Under the pieces are notes generated by a model, which worked only from the letters and a program-made list of their open reading frames with translations, was not told the DNA's origin and made no database searches. From an uncultured Bacteroides sp. (lineage in GTDB: Bacteria > Bacteroidota > Bacteroidia > Bacteroidales > Bacteroidaceae): a stretch of 12,022 bases of DNA. Position numbers and translations under genes: made by a program. Each line of letters starts with the position of its first letter. Position 1 is the first letter of the stretch. Location: positions 1 to 12,022 of the forward strand of contig CAJJYX010000098.1 in assembly GCA_905197435.1 (NCBI GenBank), given 5' to 3'. Positions 1 through 7,492 of the stretch are shown here, in pieces.

Positions 1-45
1 ACAACTAAGGAATGCTTTCTATCTTAGTAATCCCCTTTAGGAGAA

Positions 46-291
46 TTATTCAAGATGGGGATTATCGGTTATATACTCATTGGAAAGCAAATCCTCCAAA
101 AAATGCTCCGGGGTATCGGCCCGGACCACATGTCCCGTCTGATCATGGAAACGGTCAGCGAAATGGTACATATATTCTTGGTCAGTACATTCACTGTCAA
201 AACGGCTGCTTTCACGGAGTTTGGTTACAAAGTCTGCAGGGCAGGAGGCGGTAATTATACCACCATCCTGCAAAGTGTAGGTTGTCATCAT
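46..291 (-). CDS. small acidic protein, putative amidoligase partner
   Basis: Hypothetical protein of 81 residues (80 if the second, adjacent ATG is used). It begins one base after the amidoligase stop codon, so the two genes are almost certainly co-translated. The protein is acidic and rich in His, Asp and Glu. It has a short beta-like start (YTLQDGGIITA), a middle EYMYHFADRFHDQTGHVV, and a helical end TPEHFLEDLLSNEY. There is no signal peptide or membrane segment. I do not recognise a named domain. From memory, small proteins of this look sit between amidoligase and gamma-glutamylcyclotransferase-like genes in Bacteroidales elements, so it could be the substrate or an accessory factor; that is inference. 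It is certainly a gene by position and composition, but its function is unknown. Confidence 0.8.
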   Translation of the reverse strand: MMTTYTLQDGGIITASCPADFVTKLRESSRFDSECTDQEYMYHFADRFHDQTGHVVRADTPEHFLEDLLSNEYITDNPHLE

Positions 292-292
292 A

Positions 293-1228
293 TTATGCTA
301 ATTTTTTGGTTCTTAATTTGAAAAAGACTTTTTGGTCGGCTGTCAAAAAGGGGATATTTGAAAGCGGGCATCCCGAATTCACCATGCCGTGTTTTGCAAA
401 GGTAATCATGTTGGCGGCAAACCGTATCCAATTTTCCATCTTTGTGAAATTGGTTGTACCCGAATGTTGGCGAAATTCAACCGTACGATGGCGTGCGTAA
501 GCCTCAAGGTTCAGCTTGTGGTAGCGGTCATTTCCAAAGGCTGAACGTAGCTGCATGATGTTCTGTGCCTCCGTTATGCTGCGCTCCGATATTCCGGCAA
601 GGCATTTGCAATATCTGTTGTTCCGGCGGGTACCCGGCATAAAGGAGTCAATTACCGGTTCGAGGCGGCGGTAGGTAATTGCAAGGTTGCGCCAGGTTTC
701 AATGGTAAAGTCTGCAGCATCCATGTGTATATGAAGGCCGCAGCTGTCGTTCACTTTCACATTGCAATAATCGAGCACCCAACATACTTTCTGAAGTTCC
801 TGCAATCCGGCTTCCCCTTCAAGTATCGGGCTTACCAGCTCGAAAGTATTGTTCCCTCTAAGGCTGCTGTCCGTAACCAGCTTCCAGTAGTCGCGGGTGT
901 TATGGTTGTAACCTTCCACTGCAACTGCAATTCCGGCCTCACGAAGTTCACGGGCAAGAACTCCCTTTTCGCAGTTATATGCCTCTATCTCGATGCCGAA
1001 ACGTCTGTTGAAAGTATAGTCCAATTCGGGGCAGGCTGCGATGGCAGGTTGTTGGCTAAACCTTCCGGCTTCCAGCATTTTTTTATATACGTTCTGCACG
1101 AAACCGTAATTTCCGTTTGTTACCAAATCGGCTACCTGGCGGCGGGTCAGACCTAAAAGAAGGAGCTGCTGTATCTTTGCTGTCTTCGTTATGTTCTGGT
1201 TAAGAATGTTTGTAACTTGTTCGTTCAT
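293..1228 (-). CDS. amidoligase family protein (Amidoligase_2, COOH-NH2 ligase)
   Basis: Predicted ATP-dependent ligase joining a carboxylate to an amine. The family (Pfam Amidoligase_2) is related to glutamine synthetase and gamma-glutamylcysteine ligase and is proposed to make peptide or isopeptide modifications. Its core motifs are visible: RFGIEIEAY at residues 76-84 (metal/ATP-binding acidic strand), WKLVTDSSLRG 115-125, FELVSPIL 129-136, CGLHIHMDA 163-171, and RTVEFRQHSGT 248-258 followed by W267. Residues about 14-54 form a separate helical segment with LGLTRRQVADLV, which resembles a helix-turn-helix and may bind nucleic acid or a partner. The length of 311 residues is normal for the family. 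It is cytoplasmic by sequence. It heads its own unit: a 107-base gap precedes it and the 81-residue gene follows after one base. An AAAGGA lies about 9 to 14 bases before the ATG. The family call is firm; the substrate is unknown. Confidence 0.9.
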   Translation of the reverse strand: MNEQVTNILNQNITKTAKIQQLLLLGLTRRQVADLVTNGNYGFVQNVYKKMLEAGRFSQQPAIAACPELDYTFNRRFGIEIEAYNCEKGVLARELREAGIAVAVEGYNHNTRDYWKLVTDSSLRGNNTFELVSPILEGEAGLQELQKVCWVLDYCNVKVNDSCGLHIHMDAADFTIETWRNLAITYRRLEPVIDSFMPGTRRNNRYCKCLAGISERSITEAQNIMQLRSAFGNDRYHKLNLEAYARHRTVEFRQHSGTTNFTKMENWIRFAANMITFAKHGMVNSGCPLSNIPFLTADQKVFFKLRTKKLA

Positions 1229-1297
1229 AATGTTTTATCCTTTATTTTTCGTACAGCTAAGGTAACACTATTAACGCACATGCCGTAGTAATATCTT

Positions 1298-1318
1298 GCT
1301 AATTATCAGCTTATTAGC
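1298..1318 (-). terminator. weak hairpin in gap before amidoligase
   Basis: Inverted repeat GCTAAT / ATTAGC with a 9-base spacer, about 20 bases past the stop of the structural operon (1336). The stem is only 6 A/T-rich pairs and no U-tract follows, so this is at best a weak transcript boundary. The remainder of the 1229-1335 gap is A/T-rich. On the minus strand it contains TACCTTAG, one base off the Bacteroides -7 consensus TAnnTTTG, but I see no convincing -33 element. Confidence 0.25.
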
Positions 1319-1335
1319 TCTATTTGTCTATAGTC

Positions 1336-1890
1336 TTAAATAATGATTTTTGTTCCGAACAGGTCTGCTGCCAAGGAGCTGAACATGAGTGTCCAGCCCA
1401 TAGATTTGAATTCAGATGAGACAAAGGGAATGATGTCATGATTCTCCGATATCTTGTCAAGCCAGGGCAAATCTTCAGAACGGGAATCGAGAATGAGCTT
1501 TTTCCGGAGTTCTGCAAGAAGGGACAAGGTCATTTCCGAAACAATGGCCGTCTCGACCATATCTGCAGAATCCGACACTTTCATGGCTATGGTAACGGCG
1601 AGCTTCTGCTGGTCAATAATGGAGTTGCGTGCATCACGGCTGGATGTAAATTCTCCGAAATCCACGAACAGATAGTTGCCGGTAATATTATCGACACGCT
1701 TCTTCACGTAATCGTATGACTGCCCGAAAACAAGATTCTCAAGTTTTGGCATTATGGGTTCCGGGAGATTTTTGGCATATTCAAGCAGTTCCGCATATTG
1801 GATAAAATCACTTGAGCCGTTGGCGAACATGGAGACAACACCCTCCTTTTTGGGAAAACGGGCAAAATATCTGAACAAATCAAGTATCAT
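1336..1890 (-). CDS. putative phage neck or tail-completion protein
   Basis: A 184-residue protein whose start overlaps the preceding stop by four bases (ATGA, 1887-1890). It opens with a helical region, then has a central strand LFVDFGEFTSSRD (about residues 74-86) followed by LAVTIAMKVSDSADM. It ends with ISENHDIIPFVSSEFKSMGW leading into TLMF. The alternating strand-helix layout and the GWTLMF-type end recall small head-tail joining or tail-terminator proteins of Bacteroidales phages, but this is recollection of sequence style and not a domain match. It is the last gene of the portal-led block; a hairpin and gap follow. It has no membrane segment or signal peptide. The gene call is firm; the function is tentative. 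Confidence 0.8.
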   Translation of the reverse strand: MILDLFRYFARFPKKEGVVSMFANGSSDFIQYAELLEYAKNLPEPIMPKLENLVFGQSYDYVKKRVDNITGNYLFVDFGEFTSSRDARNSIIDQQKLAVTIAMKVSDSADMVETAIVSEMTLSLLAELRKKLILDSRSEDLPWLDKISENHDIIPFVSSEFKSMGWTLMFSSLAADLFGTKIII

Positions 1891-2855
1891 AGGATTTCAT
1901 TTATTATGTGAATGGGAAGTCTGGTTTCCTTAGCAATATCCACCTTATCCATCTTGGCAGCATGCAGGCTGCGTACCGTATCGATAAGTTTCTTCCGGAG
2001 GATGGTCAGGTATTGAATGAGATTCATATGTTCAACGGTATCGATGTCACCGAACCCGTCCGAACTCAAGTTGTACAGAGACTCAAGGGCACCGGTAGAA
2101 ATGGCAGAAGACTTGGTATCCTCAAGTTCTGTAAGCAGCTTGAATTCTGTTTTGGTAAACATATAGTTGACGAATGCCTGAAAGTTGAAGGCTATGGAGG
2201 AAAGCTCATCCATCGATGCCTCCGTGAACTTCCTTGCCAGTTCATGTGCTCCGGAAGATGAGTACCGGTCTGGATAATAGAGGATGGCAGCCAGTAACGG
2301 GAGCTGCTCTTTCGGACAGCCCAAAAGACTGCGTGCCTCAATGAACTGGAGTGCCGTAAGCGAGCAAGTAAGGCGTTTGAACATAGTTTCTATCTTGTAG
2401 GCAAGAAAAGTTTCCTCTTCAAGATGTATTGCTGGTACCAACTGCTTGCAGAAGCACGAGTCCACGGCATATTTGTAGTCCAGTCTTTCCAGATATCTGG
2501 AAATGGTTATTCCATGTAATCGGTGTGGCGGTATCCGTTTGCAAAGCCCGTATGTTTCCGGATCCAGTCCTTGAAGTGCAGAATCATTGTCCGGATAGAC
2601 AATTGTAAACGGGAATGTGACCTGCTCCGCAAGCCAGGCCAGTGTAGCACGTCCGTCAGCATCCTTTATTTTCCTCAATTCCCACCCCATTACCCGGCAG
2701 ACATGGTTTGTACGTACCATTCCGACAGACAGTTTTCCTTCCGCAAAACTATGGATATCACGTATAAGTGCTTTGAACTGGTATGGTGTCAATCCTTCCC
2801 ACGAGTTGGGAATGTGATATTGCACGCCCTTGATCATAAAATCTATAGTCAACAT
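1887..2855 (-). CDS. hypothetical phage structural-operon protein
   Basis: A 322-residue protein. The ATG at 2855 overlaps the end of the upstream gene by seven bases; a second in-frame ATG (residue 7) would remove the overlap. The N-terminus, FMIKGVQYHIPNSWEGLTPY and onward, is of a type I associate with Bacteroidales phage proteins that begin with a small beta-hairpin followed by a helical domain. The remainder is strongly helical. The C-terminal 45 residues (LIDTVRSLHAAKMDKVDIAK and the following RLPIHIINEIL) could form a helix-turn-helix. Its place between a connector-like protein and a small neck-like protein suggests virion assembly, possibly a tail assembly helper. There is no recognised catalytic motif, signal peptide or membrane segment. 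The function is not established. Confidence 0.8.
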   Translation of the reverse strand: MLTIDFMIKGVQYHIPNSWEGLTPYQFKALIRDIHSFAEGKLSVGMVRTNHVCRVMGWELRKIKDADGRATLAWLAEQVTFPFTIVYPDNDSALQGLDPETYGLCKRIPPHRLHGITISRYLERLDYKYAVDSCFCKQLVPAIHLEEETFLAYKIETMFKRLTCSLTALQFIEARSLLGCPKEQLPLLAAILYYPDRYSSSGAHELARKFTEASMDELSSIAFNFQAFVNYMFTKTEFKLLTELEDTKSSAISTGALESLYNLSSDGFGDIDTVEHMNLIQYLTILRKKLIDTVRSLHAAKMDKVDIAKETRLPIHIINEIL

Positions 2856-3706
2856 GGCATCAGCATTATTATATCGTCCGGACGGTTAAAGGATGTGTTT
2901 GTATCTACAGAACCGGAATCTTCCGTTGATAGGAGCAGGTCTATATTGGCCAGTTCCTGCTTAACTTCTTCAAGCAAGGAGGCGGACAACTCAAGCATGC
3001 GGTCCTGCTCATCCTTCCCAGATCTGCTTGCCTTGGAATCATCGAACAGACTTCTTATTGTCGGTGGGAACTCTATCATGTCAAAACGTCGCAGGGCAAT
3101 GGCTATGGTCTGCTTGGCGAGGCATCGTTTGAGCAGGCGCTGCACCTCTTCCTTTTTCTCTGCCCGCTCAAAATAGGCCGATATTCCGTCATCCAGCGCT
3201 TCACTCTGGATCGGTATGGTCCGGAAAAAGAACAGATAGGACATGTCTATCGTATATAGCATGTCGAATTCCTCTGTACTCTTTATCTTGAGGACATCAA
3301 GCATCTTTTTGTATCTCGTTTCCTTCCAGGAGGGCACGGTTTGACTGTTGTCAAGCAACTGGATGACAGTATCCATGGCATTATAATAGTTCTCAATATA
3401 CGACCTGCGCATGCTTTCCTGTTCGTGTTTGTATATATCGACATTATCCTTACGCTTGGATACGATATCAAAGATAAGCTGTTTGGCCATGGTAAGGTTG
3501 GCCATTGCAAGACGCAAGGCCTCCTTTAGTTCGCCCTCATCTGCTATCAGATCGGTGTAGACGTCTTTGGTAAGGATGATAACCATTTGCTTTTTCGCAG
3601 AAATGGCGGATGAATTAAGCTGGTCGAAGGTGACATTGCTCTCTGCATACGGAGCATACTTCCGAAATTCCGAAATAGTGGTAAACAGTTCTTCCAATAT
3701 TCTCAT
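2849..3706 (-). CDS. putative head-tail connector protein (DUF6712-like)
   Basis: A 285-residue, almost wholly helical protein directly downstream of the portal gene. I chose the start at 3706 because its ATG overlaps the portal stop as ATGA; an in-frame extension back to 3847 only reads the portal's C-terminal coding in another frame. It begins MRILEELFTTISEFRKYAPY and ends in a flexible acidic tail after about residue 260. Position after the portal and the repeated amphipathic helices with tyrosine/phenylalanine patches (MLYTIDMSYLFFFRTI) fit the connector or adaptor proteins that Bacteroidota phages carry here, some catalogued as DUF6712. That family name is my recollection and needs an HMM search. 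A head-completion role is inference. Confidence 0.8.
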   Translation of the reverse strand: MRILEELFTTISEFRKYAPYAESNVTFDQLNSSAISAKKQMVIILTKDVYTDLIADEGELKEALRLAMANLTMAKQLIFDIVSKRKDNVDIYKHEQESMRRSYIENYYNAMDTVIQLLDNSQTVPSWKETRYKKMLDVLKIKSTEEFDMLYTIDMSYLFFFRTIPIQSEALDDGISAYFERAEKKEEVQRLLKRCLAKQTIAIALRRFDMIEFPPTIRSLFDDSKASRSGKDEQDRMLELSASLLEEVKQELANIDLLLSTEDSGSVDTNTSFNRPDDIIMLMPC

Positions 3707-5175
3707 GGCTGCTGCTGATTTAATCTGTTTTGAGGTGAAACTTCTTCCTGGCGTGCCGGGACTTCGCGATAGAATCCAAGACGGTATCCTTGATTGTACA
3801 AGTGGGGAAAGTTTATCTGTATGGCCATATTGAATGGTTCGGAGCAAATTTCATCTTCCGAAGTCAGTGACATGATGTATATCAAATAGTTGTAGTATGC
3901 ATCGGCGCCAGACTTAGATATGACCCCGTCCTTGCTGACGCTGGATATGGAGGAGTCAAGCCCCACGCTTGACAGTAGCACTTCATCAGCGCGTTTGTCA
4001 TAGGATATCAGTGCATCGATATATTCTTTGTATTTCAAATCAACGGTTTCTATTTTCCAGCGTTCCTCTTCACCCTGGCTGTTCTTGAAGCTGATTGTCG
4101 CATACGCTTTCCCCTGGTTATCAGCACCGGACAGATACCGGGAAATTTTGCGTAGCTCGGACTGTAGGTATTTAATCAGGGTGGATTCCTTGAATTCCGA
4201 ACCAATAACGATGCCATTATACATCAGTTCTTCCTCGTTGTTCTTCTTGCGCCGTTTGTTCTCGTCACAAAGTTTGGTTATCTGGATTCTCTTGGACTCA
4301 AGCCAGGCATTGGGAATGACAATATGTATTTTGGCGGCAAGCGAATTGCGCAAAAAGGAATTGATATAGTCAGCCGTATCGTTGGAACCCTTGATGTATG
4401 ACTTGGTACCGGCATGGGTCTCGTTTACTCCGTAGAATTCGTCCACCGATTTTTCCCGGTGATGGGAGATGGCCGCAAATCTGTAATTGGCGAGTTCCGA
4501 AAAGGAAAACTTCGGATAAATGCGGAAAGTGGAGGTACCATATCCCCAACGCCCTACAGCAATATAATGGAAATCCCGGTAGTAGACGACGTCTGTTGCC
4601 ACATCCTTTTTGGTGGTAGCCAGCCTGCAATGCCTATTCTCCATGGATTCAAGACCGGCAACTGGCATTGTTCCTCTGTCTTTTCCCTTTGTGAAACGCC
4701 ATTTCACAAAACAATCCCGAAAATAGTAATAGTTCTTAATGATTGATTTTGCCACTTCCTTATAGTTCGATTCAAGACCACGCTGTTCCCAACTGTTGAG
4801 CCAATCCATGATTTCTGGGCAGTCAACCCATTGTTTCTGAAACTTTCCGTCCACGATTGCCGGTTTGTACACGGCCAGCCCATGGCCATACAGCATGTTG
4901 ACCTGTTTGGTAATCAACCTGGGAAGAAGCCGGTTCTTTTTTATGTCCGAGGCCACTTCCTCGCATTTCAGATTGTTGAAACCACGACTGCACACTTGGA
5001 AGCCCTGGATGCTTTGCCACTGCATATCCGAAAGAGCTTCGTTATTCAGTTGAAACATCGGATCCGGCTCCAATAAAGAAGCCATGGGCTTGTCTCCAAT
5101 CTGGAATGATATAACATTGTCATCATCAAGATAGCAACCGAAGTTGCCTACCATTTTGAGATTGCTTTTACTCAT
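3703..5175 (-). CDS. phage portal protein
   Basis: Predicted portal: a dodecameric ring at one capsid vertex through which DNA is pumped, and the docking site for terminase and neck. The 490-residue length is typical. Visible features are an N-terminal region with RLLPRLITKQVNMLYGHGLA, a central wing/stem-like region rich in charged helices (KLCDENKRRKKNNEEELMYN), then YKEYIDALISYDKRADEVLL. The segment SSVSKDGVISKSGADAYYNY matches the portal crown/helix region in which bound monomers select against truncated products. It ends in a Gln/Asn-rich tail (QNRLNQQQP). The ATG at 5175 overlaps the upstream TGA (ATGA); an upstream TTG at 5181 is less likely. It lies two small genes downstream of the large terminase and directly before a connector-like gene, as expected for a portal. 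I see no protease or fusion domain attached. Confidence 0.85.
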   Translation of the reverse strand: MSKSNLKMVGNFGCYLDDDNVISFQIGDKPMASLLEPDPMFQLNNEALSDMQWQSIQGFQVCSRGFNNLKCEEVASDIKKNRLLPRLITKQVNMLYGHGLAVYKPAIVDGKFQKQWVDCPEIMDWLNSWEQRGLESNYKEVAKSIIKNYYYFRDCFVKWRFTKGKDRGTMPVAGLESMENRHCRLATTKKDVATDVVYYRDFHYIAVGRWGYGTSTFRIYPKFSFSELANYRFAAISHHREKSVDEFYGVNETHAGTKSYIKGSNDTADYINSFLRNSLAAKIHIVIPNAWLESKRIQITKLCDENKRRKKNNEEELMYNGIVIGSEFKESTLIKYLQSELRKISRYLSGADNQGKAYATISFKNSQGEEERWKIETVDLKYKEYIDALISYDKRADEVLLSSVGLDSSISSVSKDGVISKSGADAYYNYLIYIMSLTSEDEICSEPFNMAIQINFPHLYNQGYRLGFYREVPARQEEVSPQNRLNQQQP

Positions 5176-5477
5176 AACCAATTTATTTTATGAAGTTTGA
5201 AACCATCTTGGGGAAACCCCATGTACCTGATAAGTATGCGATAGCACATCCTCGGCTCTCCGTTTGCATCTGTAAACAGAAAGAAGTTGTCACTGTCTAT
5301 ACTGAACCGCTCTTCCGGCAACTGGGTACGCCACTTGCATCTTTCCTTGATGGTCAATGTCGTTGATGCTTCCCCTTTGTGTCTGGAACATGGGAAGAAG
5401 GCAATGGTAAAGCAACCGTCAGGCAGCTTTGATATCTCTTTGGCCCATTGCATCGCTTGAATACCGGTCATAGTCAT
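5172..5477 (-). CDS. conserved-looking phage protein of unknown function
   Basis: A 101-residue protein from the ATG at 5477, which overlaps the preceding small ORF's TGA (ATGA). Two codons upstream, an ATG at 5483 would give 103 residues. It has a mixed alpha/beta pattern: a short helix (IQAMQWAKEISKL), then strands CFTIAFFPCSRHKGEAST and a later DSDNFFLFTDANGEPRMCYR, ending ILIRYMGFPQDGFKLHKINW followed by L. The FTDANGEPRMCYRILIRYMG block reads like a highly conserved compact domain. Similar small proteins occur in Bacteroidales phages and plasmids as far as I recall, but no function is known to me. The four-base overlap with the portal gene indicates co-translation with the packaging machinery. 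There is no signal peptide or membrane segment. Confidence 0.8.
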   Translation of the reverse strand: MTMTGIQAMQWAKEISKLPDGCFTIAFFPCSRHKGEASTTLTIKERCKWRTQLPEERFSIDSDNFFLFTDANGEPRMCYRILIRYMGFPQDGFKLHKINWL

Positions 5478-5641
5478 TTCCATGTCCGAAAGTAGCCGGA
5501 TTTTACGACAGGAGAAAGGACGGAGAGGTATCCAACGTCATATTTCCGAGGAATGTCGAAGTATGCTTTGCAATCCCAAAACTCAGCGGTGCGTGCAGGA
5601 CGGGGCCTCACGGCAAAAATGCTTTTCATTTTCAAAGACAT
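5474..5641 (-). CDS. small phage ORF (55 residues)
   Basis: A 55-residue ORF starting MSLKMKSIFAVRPRPARTAE and ending SGYFRTWK, with a TGA at 5474-5476 that overlaps the next gene's ATG by four bases. A second ATG at residue 5 is possible. It is basic (many Arg/Lys) with aromatic residues (FWD, AYFD, VGYL, GYF), so it may be a small nucleic-acid or protein-binding factor; I recognise no domain. It is the first gene after the 95-base A/T-rich gap and would lead the portal block. The perfect stop/start overlap and the amino-acid composition support it as a real gene although it is short. Confidence 0.65.
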   Translation of the reverse strand: MSLKMKSIFAVRPRPARTAEFWDCKAYFDIPRKYDVGYLSVLSPVVKSGYFRTWK

Positions 5642-5736
5642 AAAATATTGATTAATAATGAAATAATATCCTATTAAATATCAAACAATATCATTATTAT
5701 ACCTTTGCAGACTGTTTTTATAGTGAAAAGCAGCCG
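5642..5736 (-). promoter_or_regulatory. A/T-rich gap, probable promoter of portal block
   Basis: This is the longest gap inside the packaging region and is strongly A/T-rich. On the minus strand it holds TATTGTTTG (close to the Bacteroides -7 element TAnnTTTG but with one extra spacer base), followed by TTTGATATTTAATAGG. I cannot place a convincing -33 TTTG at the right distance, so exact promoter boxes are not assigned. No hairpin terminator is visible after the terminase stop. A promoter is likely because the gap separates two tightly coupled gene blocks. Confidence 0.4.
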
Positions 5737-7491
5737 TTATATAGCCAAATTATCAGGTAAATTGTCCGGCATGGACGATAATTCACTCAATACTTTGTTT
5801 CCATAACGCCCGAAAAGAAGATAAATCAGGGCGCTGGGAAGCTGTGTTGTCAGTCCGGCCTGGTTCTTGAGGGGCACTTTCTTTTCCGATGACTTGTCCA
5901 GTTCGATGCGGCCCTCCGTTTTTTTCAACGGTGACAGCATGATGGCACTGCAAAGGTTCTTGCATTCGTTCTCGTCTATCAAAATTTCCGGCAAGGCATT
6001 GCTCCGACCTCCAAACATAAAAAGCAATAACTTGAACTGTTGCCAATGATATACAGTGGCCTGCCCTTCGTTCATCAGTTCCACCTCAAAGCCATAACTT
6101 TCCAACTCACGCTTCAGGGCACGGCTGTCGGTGGTAATCTGCTCCAGTTCCTCGCGGCGTTTGTTCCCGGCACGGTCAGGATAGAGGATGATACGTTTAT
6201 TCAGGGAATCAGCACCGAAAAACTCATAGAACTGATGGGCAAGTTCGGGCTGTTCATCCGGGTAACAGCAATAGAACTCTTTGATTATGCGTAGCTGGCG
6301 GCCGTATTCCTTTTCCTGCCCGACAACAAGGCTGGAAAAGTGGCCGGGGTCATATCCTACTAAAAGCTCGTCGTGTTTGTTATAGTACCTCAGATAACGG
6401 GCTGTGAGCAGAAAATGTTCCCGCAGGTCAAGTCGTAGAATGGATTCGTAGATATAACTGTCTACATACTGATGCTTCTCTTTGTTATAGTTGGCGAAGA
6501 ACTTGTTGATAACTTCCTTATGACGGATGGCGCAGATGGAAGTGAGGAATTCGTCCATATCCAAGGTCTCAAGCTGCGTCTTGAAGAACTTCGGCCCGAG
6601 AATATCCTTGTTACAGAAGGAACTGGCACGGACGTACAACGTGGCGTTCCGGCGCATGTCCGCCAGGCGGGGTTGCCATAAGGATATGATGCGGTCCTGT
6701 TTGATAATTTCAAGGCGGATACGCTCAAGGGTAACGGGATTCGTCGTTTCCCGTTGTGAGTTTATAAGCTTGTATTTCTGATAGATAGCAGCATTCACAT
6801 GAAGCGAGACTGTAGATATTTCCTCCATCAGCTTCGCATCCATGTTCTTCTCATATTCTTCAAACCAATCATCTTCACCGAGGTCCACGCGTGCGGTGTC
6901 AGATACGCCTGTGATGCCTTGGTAATAGGGTGAACGGCGTATTTCAGCGCTGGCACCACGAAGAGACGGGAACAGACGTGTTTTCAGTTTCTCGCCCTTG
7001 TTGTGCTTCATCTCCTCGATAATGGCGTGGACGGCAGAGCGACCGGCTACAGACTCCGGCTGGTCCGAGCTTACCAACTGGATGTGATGGCCATCCCGGA
7101 AAACGACACTGTGTTTGGGGTAGGATATGGGATATCGGGGCTTGCGGAAATGAGAAGGAAGTTTGTTCTCACCCACCACGTAGTCAATGCCGTACTCCAG
7201 CATGGAACGTACTTTTCCACCTACAGTGACTTCCCTGGAGAAGTAGGCCTGCAGGTTTGGCCATACATTCGTCATCAAGGCAACGTAGGTCTTATGTACC
7301 AGAAACGACAGCTCGCCTGGCATGTCATTGGCTACACGGATGATACGTGGGCCGGTGATACCTTCCGTCTTGCCACCCGCACGCGCCACCTCGGCAAATA
7401 TGTTGTTGGCATCGATGACATTGACCAATATCTGCATCTGGTTCATGTAATATTCCTCAAACCGGGAAGTGGTTTCAATATCAGTTTCCAT
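5737..7491 (-). CDS. terL: terminase large subunit (ATPase/nuclease)
   Basis: Packaging motor subunit with an N-terminal ATPase and C-terminal RNase H-like nuclease. Numbering from the ATG at 7491 (584 residues): the deviant Walker A RAGGKT is at 37-42, the adjoining EVA strand precedes it, and Walker B AIIEE is at 156-160. The nuclease begins GYDPG at 379-383 (first acidic residue D381), and YPDRAGNKR at 437-445 gives the second acid. The usual third acidic motif near the C-terminus is not obvious: the corresponding stretch reads TTQLPSALIYLLFG. A second ATG at 7503 would overlap the upstream stop. I prefer 7491, one base past that stop, the same spacing as at the methyltransferase gene. An ORF extension to 7539 is unlikely. 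Two small genes in the small-terminase position precede it. Identity is confident; the nuclease completeness is the odd point. Confidence 0.9.
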   Translation of the reverse strand: METDIETTSRFEEYYMNQMQILVNVIDANNIFAEVARAGGKTEGITGPRIIRVANDMPGELSFLVHKTYVALMTNVWPNLQAYFSREVTVGGKVRSMLEYGIDYVVGENKLPSHFRKPRYPISYPKHSVVFRDGHHIQLVSSDQPESVAGRSAVHAIIEEMKHNKGEKLKTRLFPSLRGASAEIRRSPYYQGITGVSDTARVDLGEDDWFEEYEKNMDAKLMEEISTVSLHVNAAIYQKYKLINSQRETTNPVTLERIRLEIIKQDRIISLWQPRLADMRRNATLYVRASSFCNKDILGPKFFKTQLETLDMDEFLTSICAIRHKEVINKFFANYNKEKHQYVDSYIYESILRLDLREHFLLTARYLRYYNKHDELLVGYDPGHFSSLVVGQEKEYGRQLRIIKEFYCCYPDEQPELAHQFYEFFGADSLNKRIILYPDRAGNKRREELEQITTDSRALKRELESYGFEVELMNEGQATVYHWQQFKLLLFMFGGRSNALPEILIDENECKNLCSAIMLSPLKKTEGRIELDKSSEKKVPLKNQAGLTTQLPSALIYLLFGRYGNKVLSELSSMPDNLPDNLAI

Positions 7492-7492
7492 C

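Noticed and set aside
28..48. Short hairpin (TAAT, wobble pairs, CTAAA loop) at the stop of the 81-residue gene
   Set aside because: It needs two wobble pairs, has an A/T-rich outer stem and no U-tract, so it is too weak to call a terminator.
2523..3176. 217-codon plus-strand ORF
   Set aside because: It crosses two overlapping minus-strand genes and has low-complexity Ser/Arg composition typical of antisense reading.
3707..3847. In-frame N-terminal extension of the connector-like gene
   Set aside because: It would overlap the portal by 145 bases; the ATGA at 3703-3706 is the natural coupled start.
5700..5707. Exact Bacteroides -7 promoter match TACCTTTG on the plus strand
   Set aside because: No TTTG lies at the expected upstream distance and no plus-strand gene follows, so it is probably chance in A/T-rich DNA.
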